Assembly: GCF_036174265.1 (NCBI RefSeq)
Contig: NZ_CP108055.1
Coordinates: forward strand, 7,502,001-7,566,000
DNA from: Streptomyces sp. NBC_00285
GTDB lineage: Bacteria; Actinomycetota; Actinomycetes; Streptomycetales; Streptomycetaceae
Reading direction: 5' to 3'
Length of the DNA: 64,000 nucleotides
Shown: positions 28,571 to 38,189 of the stretch, one piece after another
Position numbering within the stretch: the first letter of the stretch is position 1
Layout: the number at the start of each line of letters is the position of its first letter
The notes under the pieces: generated by a model
Seen by the model: only the letters and a program-made list of their open reading frames with translations
Databases searched by the model: none
What the model was told of the DNA's origin: nothing
Position numbers and translations under genes: made by a program

Positions 28571-29569
28571 TCAGTCCCAAGACCCCTGTGCCGGAGGCAG
28601 TTCCGCCAACTCTGTGAGGTCCTGTCCGGTCAGTCGCAGTGCGGTCGCCGCCGCGTTCTCCGTCACCCACCGCTCCTGCTTGGTGCCCGGCACCGGGATC
28701 ACATGACCGCCCTGCGCCAGGACCCACGCCAGCGCCACCTGCGCCGGTGTGGTCCCTTCCCCGTGCCGGGCCGCCACGCGGCGCAGACCGGAGACGATCG
28801 GCTGGTTCGCGGCCATCATCTCGGCGGTGAAGCGGGGATGGCGGGCGCGGACGTCGTCCGGTTCGAAGCCCTCGCCGGGGGTGAGGGTGCCGGTCAGGAA
28901 CCCGTTGCCGAGCGGCATCGCCGCCAGGAAACCGATGCCGCGTGCCGTGCACCACGGCAGCAGTGACTCCAGCGCCTCCGGCGACCACACCGACAGTTCG
29001 GCCTCCACCGCGCTCACCGGGAAGACCTGCTGGACCCGCTGGAGTTTGCGGATCGTCGCGTCGTACAGCCGGCCCCCGGAGCGGCGGCCGCCCCGCGCTC
29101 CCATCGCGCACAGCCCCAACGACCGTACCTTTCCGGCCTGTACCAGCTCCGCCATCGCGCCCCAGGTCTCCTCGACCGGGATCTCTGGGTCCTCGCGGTG
29201 CAGCTGGTAGAGGTCGATCACATCGGTCTGGAGCCGCCGCAGGGACGCGTCGCAGGCCCGCTTCACATAGCCGGGGCGGCCGTTGGCCACGATGTGCTGC
29301 TCACCCACCAGCAGGCCGACCTTGGTGGACACGAACGCGTCCGCGCGCCGCTCCTTCAACACCCGCCCCAGTAACAGCTCGTTGGTGAACGGGCCGTACA
29401 TGTCGGCAGTGTCCAGCAGCGTCGAGCCCAGATCGAGCGCCCGGTGCACGGCCCTGAGGGACTCGTCACCCCGCTGCCGTGACCCGTTGTAGGCCCAGCT
29501 CATCGGCATGCACCCGAGTCCGACGGCTCCCACTGCGAGCGCCGCCGCGCCGATCGTCCTGCGCTCCAC
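28571..29569 (-). CDS. Aldo/keto reductase with a TTA codon
   Basis: A 332-aa (beta/alpha)8 NADPH oxidoreductase. Catalytic residues are visible: Asp and Tyr in LLDTADMYGPF, Lys in FVSTKVGLL and His in LYQLHREDPE. The C-terminal cofactor segment VIPVPGTKQERWVTENAAA is standard. Codon 66 (complement of 29372-29374) is TTA, within NELLLGRVL, so translation should depend on the bldA leucyl-tRNA. The GTG start has GGAGG 11 nt upstream. It is divergent from the hydroxyacid dehydrogenase gene. The substrate is unknown. Confidence 0.92.
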   Translation of the reverse strand: MERRTIGAAALAVGAVGLGCMPMSWAYNGSRQRGDESLRAVHRALDLGSTLLDTADMYGPFTNELLLGRVLKERRADAFVSTKVGLLVGEQHIVANGRPGYVKRACDASLRRLQTDVIDLYQLHREDPEIPVEETWGAMAELVQAGKVRSLGLCAMGARGGRRSGGRLYDATIRKLQRVQQVFPVSAVEAELSVWSPEALESLLPWCTARGIGFLAAMPLGNGFLTGTLTPGEGFEPDDVRARHPRFTAEMMAANQPIVSGLRRVAARHGEGTTPAQVALAWVLAQGGHVIPVPGTKQERWVTENAAATALRLTGQDLTELAELPPAQGSWD

Positions 29570-29644
29570 CTGCTCGTGACCCTCCCTCTCTTGGCCCCCA
29601 ACCTAGCCTCTGCGGTCCCGGGCGCCTGACATAGCCTCCGGAGC

Positions 29645-30607
29645 ATGACTGCTGACGTGTGGCTGCCCATCCCGCCCGACGAGATCGAAGGGCTTCCCGA
29701 GGGGCCCAAGTACCTCTTCTGGGACGGGGGTGACGACGGTGGCCAGGAGTTCCCCGGTGATCCGGCGCACTGTGCCGTCTACGTCGTGCCGTACATGAAG
29801 CGGCAGCCGGTCAAGGTCCGGCCGCTGCCGCACATGAGCAGCCTCCGCCTCGTCCAGACGCTCACGGCCGGTGTCGACGACGTGCTGGCGCGGCTGTCGG
29901 ACATCGTGCCGGGCGTGGTGCTGTGCAACGCGCGCGGTGTGCACGAGGCGAGCACCGCCGAGCTCGCCCTCACCCTGACTCTCGCCTCGCTGCGCGGCAT
30001 CCCCCAGTTCGTCCGCGCCCAGCAGAAGGAGTCCTGGCAGAGCGCGTTCCATCCCGCGCTCGCCGACAAGAACGTGCTCATCGTCGGCTACGGCTCCATC
30101 GGTTCCGCCATCGAGGACCGGCTCGTTCCGTTCGAGGTCGCGCGGGTGGTGCGCGTCGCGCGCTCCGCGCGCGTCACGGAGCGCGGGCCGGTGCATCCGT
30201 TCACCGAACTCCCGGCCCTGCTCCCGGAGGCGGACGTCGTGATCCTGTCCACGCCCCTCACCGAAACCACCCGTCACCTGGCCGACGCCGACTTCCTGGC
30301 CCGTATGAAGGACGGCGCGCTCCTCGTGAACGTCGCCCGCGGTCCGGTCGTCGACACGAAGGCGCTTCTCGCCGAGCTGGAGACGGGCCGTATCACCGCC
30401 GCCCTCGACGTCACCGACCCCGAACCGCTGCCCCGGGGGCACCCGTTGTGGCAGGCGCCCGGCCTGCTCGTCAGTCCGCACGTCGGCGGTCCCACCTCGG
30501 CGTTCCTGCCGCGTGCCAAGCGCCTGTTGGTGGATCAGTTGAGCCGTTTCGTGAACCAGGAGCCCCTGCGCAACGTGATCCTTACGACGGGCGCGAGCGG
30601 CGCGTAA
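29645..30607 (+). CDS. D-2-hydroxyacid dehydrogenase
   Basis: A 320-aa NAD(P)-dependent oxidoreductase. The nucleotide-binding motif is VLIVGYGSIGSAIEDRL. Catalytic residues are Arg in VNVARGPVVD, Glu in VTDPEPLPRGHPLW and His in VSPHVGGPTSAF. The N-terminal half is less conserved and begins TADVWLPIPPDEI. Substrate could be glyoxylate, hydroxypyruvate or a phenylpyruvate. It is unrelated in detail to serA at 38190. The next gene, encoding a c-di-GMP protein, starts 139 bp downstream. Confidence 0.92.
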   Translation: MTADVWLPIPPDEIEGLPEGPKYLFWDGGDDGGQEFPGDPAHCAVYVVPYMKRQPVKVRPLPHMSSLRLVQTLTAGVDDVLARLSDIVPGVVLCNARGVHEASTAELALTLTLASLRGIPQFVRAQQKESWQSAFHPALADKNVLIVGYGSIGSAIEDRLVPFEVARVVRVARSARVTERGPVHPFTELPALLPEADVVILSTPLTETTRHLADADFLARMKDGALLVNVARGPVVDTKALLAELETGRITAALDVTDPEPLPRGHPLWQAPGLLVSPHVGGPTSAFLPRAKRLLVDQLSRFVNQEPLRNVILTTGASGA

Positions 30608-30726
30608 CCCGCACGCCACGCGCTGTCGGGCACTGTCGGGCGCGGGCGCGCAACAGGCGCGTAATCCGGTTCCGGTACTCTCCGCAATCCTCCGGACGCG
30701 GTCCGTGCTCACAAGTCTGCTGATCG

Positions 30727-30739
30727 TCACGGAGCGTAG
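30727..30739. promoter_or_regulatory. Candidate BldD box at the cdgF start region
   Basis: TCACGGAGCGTAG resembles the BldD palindrome (tnACnc-A/T-GngTna), with mismatches at the sixth and last positions. It overlaps the ribosome binding site of the GGDEF/EAL gene. BldD is known to control c-di-GMP genes in Streptomyces. The match is from memory of the consensus and could be chance. Confidence 0.3.
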
Positions 30740-30746
30740 AGGAACT

Positions 30747-33700
30747 ATGTCCCTGAGTGACGAGACTGGTGTATCGTCCCGACAGGGGCTGCGCCGCGTA
30801 CTTCGGCGCCGGGGATCGACATTGCAGAGCGTGAGGGGGGCGACGGACGATGCACGGCCTATGGACGAACGATCCGACGCGGCGGGGTCGCCGACGGCGA
30901 CCCTGGCACACAGCCGCGCGCGGACGCGGTCACCACGCCGGTCACGGCGGCCACCACAACTCTCACCACCGCAGGCACAGCAGCCGCAGGAGGCATGCGC
31001 ACCCGGCGCACCCGGACCCCCGGGACCCCGGAGCGGCGCGGAGCTGGAGGGCCCGGTGAGCTCGCCCCCGTCTCCCACGACCACCCTCGACGGAGCGCTG
31101 CGGGTCCAGCCCGCGCGGGGGGCGCTGCCTTCCAGGCCACCGCTCTTCCGCGGTCGCATGAGCATGGTCCACCAACTCCTGATCGCCCTGGTGTGTGCGG
31201 GATACGCCGTCGGTTCCGCACTCGGCTGGGGTTCGCGCGAAGCCGCCCTGATCATGGGCGACTTCGGACTGAGCGCCGCGGCGGGCGCCGCCGCCGTCTC
31301 CTGCTTCCGCTACGCACGCAGCCGCCGGATCCGCTTTCGGCCCGCCTGGCTGCTCTTCTCGCTCTCCTCGGCCATGGCATCGCTCGGCAACCTGGTCTGG
31401 GGCTGGTACGAGGTCGTCCTGGGGCGGCCCGTGCCCAGTCCCAGCTTCGCCGACGGGTTCTTCCTCTGCTTCGCGCCCCCGGCCATCGTCGGCCTGCTGG
31501 TTCTCGCCAAGCGCCCGGTCACGAAGGCGGGTTGGGTCTGCCTCGGCCTGGACGCCTGGCTGATCGGCGGCTCGCTGCTCACGCTGTCATGGAGCCTCGC
31601 CCTGGCCCAGGCGGCGAAGTCCGAGGGGCCGAGCGTCGCGCACACCGCGCTGTCCCTGGCGTATCCCCTGCTGGACATCGCCCTCGTCAGCATGGTTCTC
31701 GCGCTGCACTTCAGGCGCTCGGCGGTCAACCGCACCGCGGTGAACACCGCGATCGGCGCGCTCGCCCTGACCGTGATGTGCGACGCCCTGTTCACCTCGC
31801 CGCTGCTGCACAACAACTACCACTCCGGCCAGTTGCTGGACGCGGGCTGGTTCGCCGGCTCCGTGCTCCTCGCCTACGCCCCCTGGGCCACGCCCAGGCA
31901 CCCGGACGGCGACCTGCGGCCCGCGGCGGTGCACACGCGCGTGGTGCACGAGCACGTGCCCAGGAAGAGCCCCGGCGCCCCTCAGCGACCGCCCGCGCAG
32001 GGCGGTGACCACGGCCGGTATCCGGTCACCCGGCCCATCACCGGGTCGCTCGCCGCCCTCACGCCCTACATGGCGGCCGCCGTCTGCACGCTGGGGATCC
32101 TGTACAACGTCCTCAACGGCCGCAGCGTGGACCACGTGGTGCTCCTGACCGGCGGCACCGTCGTGCTCGCCCTCGTGGTGCGCCAGGGCATCATGCTGCT
32201 CGACAACATCACCCTCACCCAGGAACTGGCGCAGAAGGAGAACCACTTCCGCTCCCTGGTGCAGGGCTCGAGCGACGTCATCATGATCGCCGCGCCCAAC
32301 GGCATCCTCCGGTACGTCTCCCCGGCCGCCGCCGGGGTCTACGGCCGCCCCGCCGAGGAGCTGGTGGGCACGGAACTGGCCGGTCTCATCCACCCGGAGG
32401 ATCTGGGCTGTGTGGTGCACGAAGTGCGCCGCTTCCTCGCCGCCAGCCCTCCTGAGGAGCCCACCACCCGCATCGAGTGCCGCTTCCGGTCGGGCGACGG
32501 AGGCTGGCTCAATGTCGAGTCCACCGTCAATCGCCACCACGGCGGCCTCATCTTCAACAGCCGGGACGTGACCGAAAGAGTGCGCCTGCAGGCGCAGCTC
32601 CAGCACAACGCCGAGCACGACCCGCTGACCGACCTGCCCAACCGCGCCCTGTTCACCCGGCGCGTCCAGCAGGCCCTGTCCGGCCGCCGCTCCTCCGACC
32701 GCGGCACCGCCGTCCTCTTCATCGACCTGGACGGCTTCAAGGCCGTCAACGACACGATCGGGCACCAGGCCGGGGACGAGCTGCTCGTCCAGGCCGCGCG
32801 CAGACTCCAGGACGCGGTCAGATACGGGGACACCGCCTCACGTCTCGGCGGGGACGAGTTCGCCGCCCTGATCGTCGGCGACGGCACCCGCGACCGTACC
32901 GCCCGTGAGGGCCACATCCTGGAGCTCGCCGACCGCCTCAGAATCACGCTCTCGCAGCCGTACCGCATCGACGGCAACGATGTCCGGGTCGCCGCCTCCA
33001 TCGGCGTCGCCTTCGCCGAACCCGGCCTCGGAGCGGGCGAGATCCTGCGCAACGCGGACCTCGCCATGTACCGCGCCAAGGCGGGCGGCAAGGGTCGCGT
33101 CGAGCTGTACGCACCCCAGATGCAGCAGGACGTCGTACGGAAGGTGGAGCTGGCCACGCGCCTGCGTGCCGCGCTGCACGACGGCGAGTTCGCCCTGCTG
33201 CACCAGCCCGTCGTCGGTCTGGAGGACGGGCGGATCACCGCGGTCACCGCACAGGCGCGCTGGCGCTCCTCGCAGGGAGTGCTCTTCACGCCCGCCGAGT
33301 TCCTGCGGGTGGCCGAGGACAGCGACCGCACGCAGGAACTGAGCCGCTGGATCCTGGAGGAGGCCGTCGAACAGGCCGCGGACCGGGCAGCGACCGGGCT
33401 CGCCGTGCCCGTGACGGTCCGGATGAGCGCCCAGCGGCTGCTGGACCGCTCGCTGCCCCTGGGCTCCGTGGAGGCACTGCTGACCCGGCACGGACTGCCG
33501 TCGGGCTCGCTGCTGATCGAGCTCTCCGACACCGAGCCCCGGGTCTCCCTGGACGAGCTGGAGCGCCGGCTGGCCGCGATCCGGCGCGTCGGCGTCCGTA
33601 TCGCTCTGGACGGGTTCGGCAGCGGTTACGCGGCGATCACCGCGCTGCGCAGACTCCCCGTCGACGTACTGAAGCTCGACCGCAGTCTGGTCGAGGGCGT

Positions 33701-34055
33701 CGTGGAGTCCGCCAGACTGCACAAGATCACCAGCGGGCTGCTCAGAATCGCCGGAGATCTCGGGCTGCAGTCCGTGGCCGACGGCGTGGACCTGCCGGAA
33801 CAGGTGGTCGCCCTGCGCGCGATGGGCTGCACCCATGGACAGGGCATGGCGTTCTCGGGCCCGCTCGACGAGTACCGGCTTCGCCGGGCGCTGGCCTCGG
33901 GCCGCTATCCGGTACCGCACGGACCGGCCGAGCCCGCGTTCGCGGGTGTGAGGGAGCCGCAGGGGCTCGTGGGAGTCGAGGGTGCGGGCCCGCGGAGGCC
34001 CGAAGGGCTGAGCGCGGTCGTGGCCTCGACGCCGACTGCGGCGCCCCGGCGGTGA
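30747..34055 (+). CDS. cdgF: Membrane PAS-GGDEF-EAL protein with degenerate EAL domain (CdgF-like)
   Basis: A protein of 1,102 aa from the ATG at 30747 (AGAGGA 6 nt upstream). The first 135 residues are low-complexity (Arg/Ser/Pro/Thr). Several membrane helices follow (about 140-300 and 430-485), then a PAS domain (about 497-610), GGDEF (from 622, intact GGDEF motif near 700, with the RYGD inhibition site five residues before it) and an EAL-like domain (about 792-1060). EAL itself is replaced by TAQ (TAVTAQARW), DDFGTGYSS by DGFGSGYAA, and AEGVE by ADGVD, so hydrolysis is unlikely. I infer a diguanylate cyclase with a sensor-like EAL. An ATG at 31159 is another possible start. The symbol follows my recollection of SCO5511. 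Confidence 0.88.
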   Translation: MSLSDETGVSSRQGLRRVLRRRGSTLQSVRGATDDARPMDERSDAAGSPTATLAHSRARTRSPRRSRRPPQLSPPQAQQPQEACAPGAPGPPGPRSGAELEGPVSSPPSPTTTLDGALRVQPARGALPSRPPLFRGRMSMVHQLLIALVCAGYAVGSALGWGSREAALIMGDFGLSAAAGAAAVSCFRYARSRRIRFRPAWLLFSLSSAMASLGNLVWGWYEVVLGRPVPSPSFADGFFLCFAPPAIVGLLVLAKRPVTKAGWVCLGLDAWLIGGSLLTLSWSLALAQAAKSEGPSVAHTALSLAYPLLDIALVSMVLALHFRRSAVNRTAVNTAIGALALTVMCDALFTSPLLHNNYHSGQLLDAGWFAGSVLLAYAPWATPRHPDGDLRPAAVHTRVVHEHVPRKSPGAPQRPPAQGGDHGRYPVTRPITGSLAALTPYMAAAVCTLGILYNVLNGRSVDHVVLLTGGTVVLALVVRQGIMLLDNITLTQELAQKENHFRSLVQGSSDVIMIAAPNGILRYVSPAAAGVYGRPAEELVGTELAGLIHPEDLGCVVHEVRRFLAASPPEEPTTRIECRFRSGDGGWLNVESTVNRHHGGLIFNSRDVTERVRLQAQLQHNAEHDPLTDLPNRALFTRRVQQALSGRRSSDRGTAVLFIDLDGFKAVNDTIGHQAGDELLVQAARRLQDAVRYGDTASRLGGDEFAALIVGDGTRDRTAREGHILELADRLRITLSQPYRIDGNDVRVAASIGVAFAEPGLGAGEILRNADLAMYRAKAGGKGRVELYAPQMQQDVVRKVELATRLRAALHDGEFALLHQPVVGLEDGRITAVTAQARWRSSQGVLFTPAEFLRVAEDSDRTQELSRWILEEAVEQAADRAATGLAVPVTVRMSAQRLLDRSLPLGSVEALLTRHGLPSGSLLIELSDTEPRVSLDELERRLAAIRRVGVRIALDGFGSGYAAITALRRLPVDVLKLDRSLVEGVVESARLHKITSGLLRIAGDLGLQSVADGVDLPEQVVALRAMGCTHGQGMAFSGPLDEYRLRRALASGRYPVPHGPAEPAFAGVREPQGLVGVEGAGPRRPEGLSAVVASTPTAAPRR

Positions 34056-34056
34056 G
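33954..34056 (+). repeat. Dispersed repeat copy A, encoding the cdgF C-terminal tail
   Basis: The end of cdgF (REPQGLVGVEGAGPRRPEG in protein) resembles non-coding sequence at 56369-56474. In the core, 37 of 43 bases match (from GTCGAGGG to the GCGGAGGCCCG and AGGGCTGAGC blocks). Part of the tail of this protein therefore appears to be encoded by a mobile or dispersed GC-rich repeat. Confidence 0.55.
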
Positions 34057-34148
34057 CGTGCGATGGAAAGGGGCGGCGCGGGGGTGTACACCAGTGGTGT
34101 GCAGACGGTGTTCGGTGCGCGACGGCAGGTGCGACGGCCTTGCGCTCA

Positions 34149-34180
34149 CATAATGAGACTCCCGTCCCACCCGCTTGACA
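34149..34180 (+). promoter_or_regulatory. Candidate promoter of the ilvBNC operon
   Basis: CATAAT at 34149-34154 is a good -10 hexamer, although a -35 element at the right distance is not obvious. A perfect TTGACA is at 34175-34180, but nothing like a -10 follows it 17 bp later. Either element would start transcription before the leader peptide at 34212. A 10-bp palindrome, GGTGTACACC, lies upstream at 34083-34092. Confidence 0.4.
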
Positions 34181-34211
34181 GTGGGTGTGTGCCAGGGAGA
34201 AGGTCAATGCC

Positions 34212-34253
34212 ATGCGCACCCGAATTCTCGTACTTGGAAAGCGCGTCGGCTGA
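34212..34253 (+). CDS. ilvB leader peptide, 13 aa
   Basis: ATG at 34212 follows the purine-rich AGGGAGAAGG and encodes MRTRILVLGKRVG. The control run Ile-Leu-Val-Leu uses ATT, CTC, GTA and CTT; ATT, GTA and CTT are rare in this genome. The product contains all three branched-chain amino acids made by the operon. Stalling here would favour an antiterminated structure of the downstream attenuator. Leader peptides of this kind are known upstream of actinobacterial ilvB genes. Confidence 0.85.
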   Translation: MRTRILVLGKRVG

Positions 34254-34328
34254 CGCTGAGCCCTCGATCGCTCAGCGACTCCACCCGGCGCGCTCCCCTC
34301 GCTTGCCTTATGGCACGAGGGGTTTTTT
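34254..34328 (+). promoter_or_regulatory. Transcription attenuator of the ilvBNC operon
   Basis: Directly after the leader stop, CGCTGAG/CTCAGCG (34254-34277) forms one hairpin. A terminator follows at 34295-34328: CCCCTCG pairs with CGAGGGG, with an inner TGCC/GGCA and then TTTTTT, one of the few true T-tracts in the window. ilvB begins 88 bp later. Good supply of Ile, Leu and Val should let the terminator form. The remaining 34329-34415 leader shows no further gene. Confidence 0.85.
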
Positions 34329-34415
34329 GTTGCACAGGCACCTGTTGTACCGCAGTCGTACACCGCACGAACCTCGCAAAAACCCCAGCACAAAACCCTC
34401 AGCGTCGAGAAGAGA

Positions 34416-36266
34416 ATGACGATGACCGAGCAGGCCACCGGGGCCCATCCGCAGCCGCGGCCCCGATCCGGAGGACAGCAGTCCGCCCCCGAGCACGTCA
34501 CGGGCGCGCAGTCCCTCATCCGCTCTCTCGAGGAGGTCGGCGCCGAGACGGTATTCGGTATTCCCGGCGGTGCGATCCTTCCGGCGTACGACCCGTTGAT
34601 GGACTCCACCCGGGTGCGGCACGTCCTGGTCCGGCACGAGCAGGGTGCGGGGCACGCGGCCACGGGTTACGCGCAGGCCACCGGCAAGGTGGGCGTGTGC
34701 ATGGCTACCTCGGGTCCCGGTGCCACCAACCTGGTCACCCCGATCGCGGACGCCCACATGGACTCGGTGCCGCTCGTGGCGATCACCGGGCAGGTGGCCT
34801 CCAAGGCGATCGGGACGGACGCCTTCCAGGAGGCGGACATCGTCGGTATCACGATGCCGATCACCAAGCACAACTTCCTGGTCACCAAGGCCGAGGACAT
34901 CCCGCGGGTCATCGCGCAGGCCTTCCACATCGCCTCCACGGGGCGTCCGGGACCGGTCCTGGTCGACATCGCGAAGGACGCGCTGCAGGCCAAGACGACG
35001 TTCTCCTGGCCGCCGGTCATGGACCTGCCCGGCTACCGGCCGGTGACCAAGCCGCACGCCAAGCAGATCCGCGAGGGCGCCAAGCTGATCACCCAGGCCA
35101 AGCGGCCCGTCCTGTACGTCGGTGGCGGTGTCATCAAGGCCGGGGCCACCGCCGAGCTGAAGGTCCTCGCAGAACTCACCGGAGCACCCGTCACCACCAC
35201 CCTGATGGGGCTCGGCGCATTCCCCGACAGCCACCCGCTGCACGTGGGAATGCCGGGTATGCACGGTGCGGTCACCGCCGTCACCGCGCTGCAGAAGGCC
35301 GACCTGATCGTCGCCCTCGGTACCCGTTTCGACGACCGTGTCACCGGCAGGCTGGACAGCTTCGCCCCGCACGCCAAGATCGTCCACGCCGACATCGACC
35401 CGGCGGAGATCGGCAAGAACCGTGCCGCCGACGTGCCGATCGTCGGGGACGCCCGGGAGGTCATCGCCGACCTGGTCCAGGCCGTCCAGAAGGAGCACAG
35501 CGAGGGCCACAAGGGCGACTACAGCGCCTGGTGGAAGGACCTGTCCCGCTGGCGCGAGACCTACCCGCTCGGCTACGACCAGCCCGACGACGGCTCGCTG
35601 TCCCCGCAGCACGTCATCGAGCGGATCGGGCAGCTCGCCCCGGAGGGCACGATCTTCGCGGCGGGCGTGGGCCAGCACCAGATGTGGTCGGCGCACTTCA
35701 TCCAGTACGAGAAGCCCGCCACCTGGCTGAACTCCGGCGGTGCCGGAACGATGGGCTACGCGGTTCCGGCCGCCATGGGTGCCAAGGCCGGCATGCCGCA
35801 GCACACGGTCTGGGCGATCGACGGTGACGGCTGCTTCCAGATGACCAACCAGGAACTCACCACCTGCGCCCTGAACAACATCCCGATCAAGGTCGCCATC
35901 ATCAACAACGGCGCCCTCGGGATGGTCCGCCAGTGGCAGACCCTCTTCTACAACCAGCGCTACTCCAACACCGTGCTCCACTCCGGTCCGCAGGACGTCA
36001 ATCCCGACGCGAAGGGCACGCGCGTGCCGGACTTCGTGAAGCTGTCCGAGGCGATGGGCTGCGTGGGTCTGCGCTGTGAGCGTCCGGAGGACCTGGACAA
36101 GGTCATCGCGGAGGCGAACTCCATCAACGACCGTCCCGTCGTCGTGGACTTCATCGTCCACGAGGACGCGATGGTGTGGCCGATGGTCGCCGCCGGCACC
36201 TCCAACGACGAGATCATGGCCGCCCGGGACGTCCGCCCCGACTTCGGCGACAACGAAGACGACTGA
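34416..36266 (+). CDS. ilvB: Acetolactate synthase large (catalytic) subunit
   Basis: A 616-aa ThDP enzyme that makes 2-acetolactate or 2-aceto-2-hydroxybutyrate, the first common step to Val, Leu and Ile. The ThDP glutamate is in [16 protein letters not shown], and the cofactor motif [15 protein letters not shown] is near residue 470. The FAD region [13 protein letters not shown] is present. An N-terminal extension of about 30 residues precedes the conserved [19 protein letters not shown] start. ATG at 34416 is used; a second ATG lies two codons later. ilvN follows after 21 bp. Confidence 0.97.
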   Translation: MTMTEQATGAHPQPRPRSGGQQSAPEHVTGAQSLIRSLEEVGAETVFGIPGGAILPAYDPLMDSTRVRHVLVRHEQGAGHAATGYAQATGKVGVCMATSGPGATNLVTPIADAHMDSVPLVAITGQVASKAIGTDAFQEADIVGITMPITKHNFLVTKAEDIPRVIAQAFHIASTGRPGPVLVDIAKDALQAKTTFSWPPVMDLPGYRPVTKPHAKQIREGAKLITQAKRPVLYVGGGVIKAGATAELKVLAELTGAPVTTTLMGLGAFPDSHPLHVGMPGMHGAVTAVTALQKADLIVALGTRFDDRVTGRLDSFAPHAKIVHADIDPAEIGKNRAADVPIVGDAREVIADLVQAVQKEHSEGHKGDYSAWWKDLSRWRETYPLGYDQPDDGSLSPQHVIERIGQLAPEGTIFAAGVGQHQMWSAHFIQYEKPATWLNSGGAGTMGYAVPAAMGAKAGMPQHTVWAIDGDGCFQMTNQELTTCALNNIPIKVAIINNGALGMVRQWQTLFYNQRYSNTVLHSGPQDVNPDAKGTRVPDFVKLSEAMGCVGLRCERPEDLDKVIAEANSINDRPVVVDFIVHEDAMVWPMVAAGTSNDEIMAARDVRPDFGDNEDD

Positions 36267-36287
36267 GCGAGAGAGACGTAAAAGATC

Positions 36288-36815
36288 ATGTCCAAGCACA
36301 CGCTCTCCGTCCTGGTGGAGAACACCCCCGGCATCCTGGCCCGGATCGCCGCCCTGTTCTCCCGCCGCGGCTTCAACATCGACTCGCTCGCCGTCGGCGT
36401 CACCGAGCACCCCGAGATCTCCCGGATCACCATCGTGGTGACCGTGGTCGACGAACTGCCGCTGGAGCAGGTGACGAAGCAGCTCAACAAGCTCGTCAAC
36501 GTGCTCAAGATCGTCGAGCTGGAGTCCGGCTCCGCGGTTCAGCGCGAACTCGTTCTGGTGAAGGTGCGCGCCGACAACGAGACGCGCTCCCAGATCGTCG
36601 AGATCGTCCAGCTGTTCCGCGCCAAGACGGTCGACGTCGCCCCGGAGGCCGTCACGATCGAGGCCACCGGCAGCAGCGACAAGCTGTCCGCGATGCTGAA
36701 GATGCTGGAGCCCTTCGGCATCAAGGAGCTCGTCCAGTCCGGCACCATCGCGATCGGCCGCGGTTCCCGCTCGATCACGGACCGCTCGCTGCGCGCGCTC
36801 GACCGCAGCGCGTAG
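36288..36815 (+). CDS. ilvN: Acetolactate synthase small (regulatory) subunit
   Basis: A 175-aa subunit with an N-terminal ACT domain (HTLSVLVENTPGILARIAAL, then FSRRGFNIDSLAVG) and the ALS_ss_C domain (ELVLVKVRADNETRSQI onward). It activates IlvB and gives valine feedback inhibition. Length matches the IlvH class. The name ilvH is equally used. It is followed by a hairpin and ilvC. Confidence 0.97.
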   Translation: MSKHTLSVLVENTPGILARIAALFSRRGFNIDSLAVGVTEHPEISRITIVVTVVDELPLEQVTKQLNKLVNVLKIVELESGSAVQRELVLVKVRADNETRSQIVEIVQLFRAKTVDVAPEAVTIEATGSSDKLSAMLKMLEPFGIKELVQSGTIAIGRGSRSITDRSLRALDRSA

Positions 36816-37937
<1,122 letters not shown>

Positions 37938-37944
37938 GCCGAGC

Positions 37945-37986
37945 GCCCCGCGACGGTGCCACCGGTTCCGGGTGCCGTCGCGGGGC
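37945..37986 (+). terminator. Terminator after ilvC
   Basis: GCCCCGCGACGG (37945-37956) pairs perfectly with CCGTCGCGGGGC (37975-37986) around an 18-nt loop. The stem begins 8 bp after the ilvC stop. It ends the ilvBNC operon and separates it from serA. Confidence 0.8.
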
Positions 37987-38061
37987 TCCGTCCCGGACTC
38001 GTGCACAACGGAGCTGCACGTCCGGGTGATCCTTCCGCAGAGGCGGAGGACGACTTCCCCC

Positions 38062-38079
38062 GCGCCACTACACTGGCGC
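38062..38079 (+). promoter_or_regulatory. Candidate serA promoter with inverted repeat
   Basis: TACACT at 38069-38074 is a likely -10 hexamer inside the inverted repeat GCGCCA-ctacac-TGGCGC (38062-38079). A start near 38081 would leave a leader of about 110 nt before serA. The symmetric arms over the -10 could be a repressor site. Confidence 0.4.
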
Positions 38080-38189
38080 ACAACATACGCGTCAGGCCCA
38101 CAGCGTCGTGCGTCTTCCACGCGGCAAGCAAACCTCCACCGCCTGCGGCCGTCGGGACGGCCGTCCGCAATGGACTTGTGAGGACTCAC

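Noticed and set aside
34175..34203. TTGACA at 34175 as the main ilvB promoter
   Set aside because: No acceptable -10 lies 16-19 bp downstream; CATAAT at 34149 looks better, though this needs transcript mapping.
37956..38189. A 78-residue N-terminal extension of SerA
   Set aside because: The extension crosses the candidate promoter and has no conserved sequence; GTG at 38190 gives the family-standard length and a good ribosome site.
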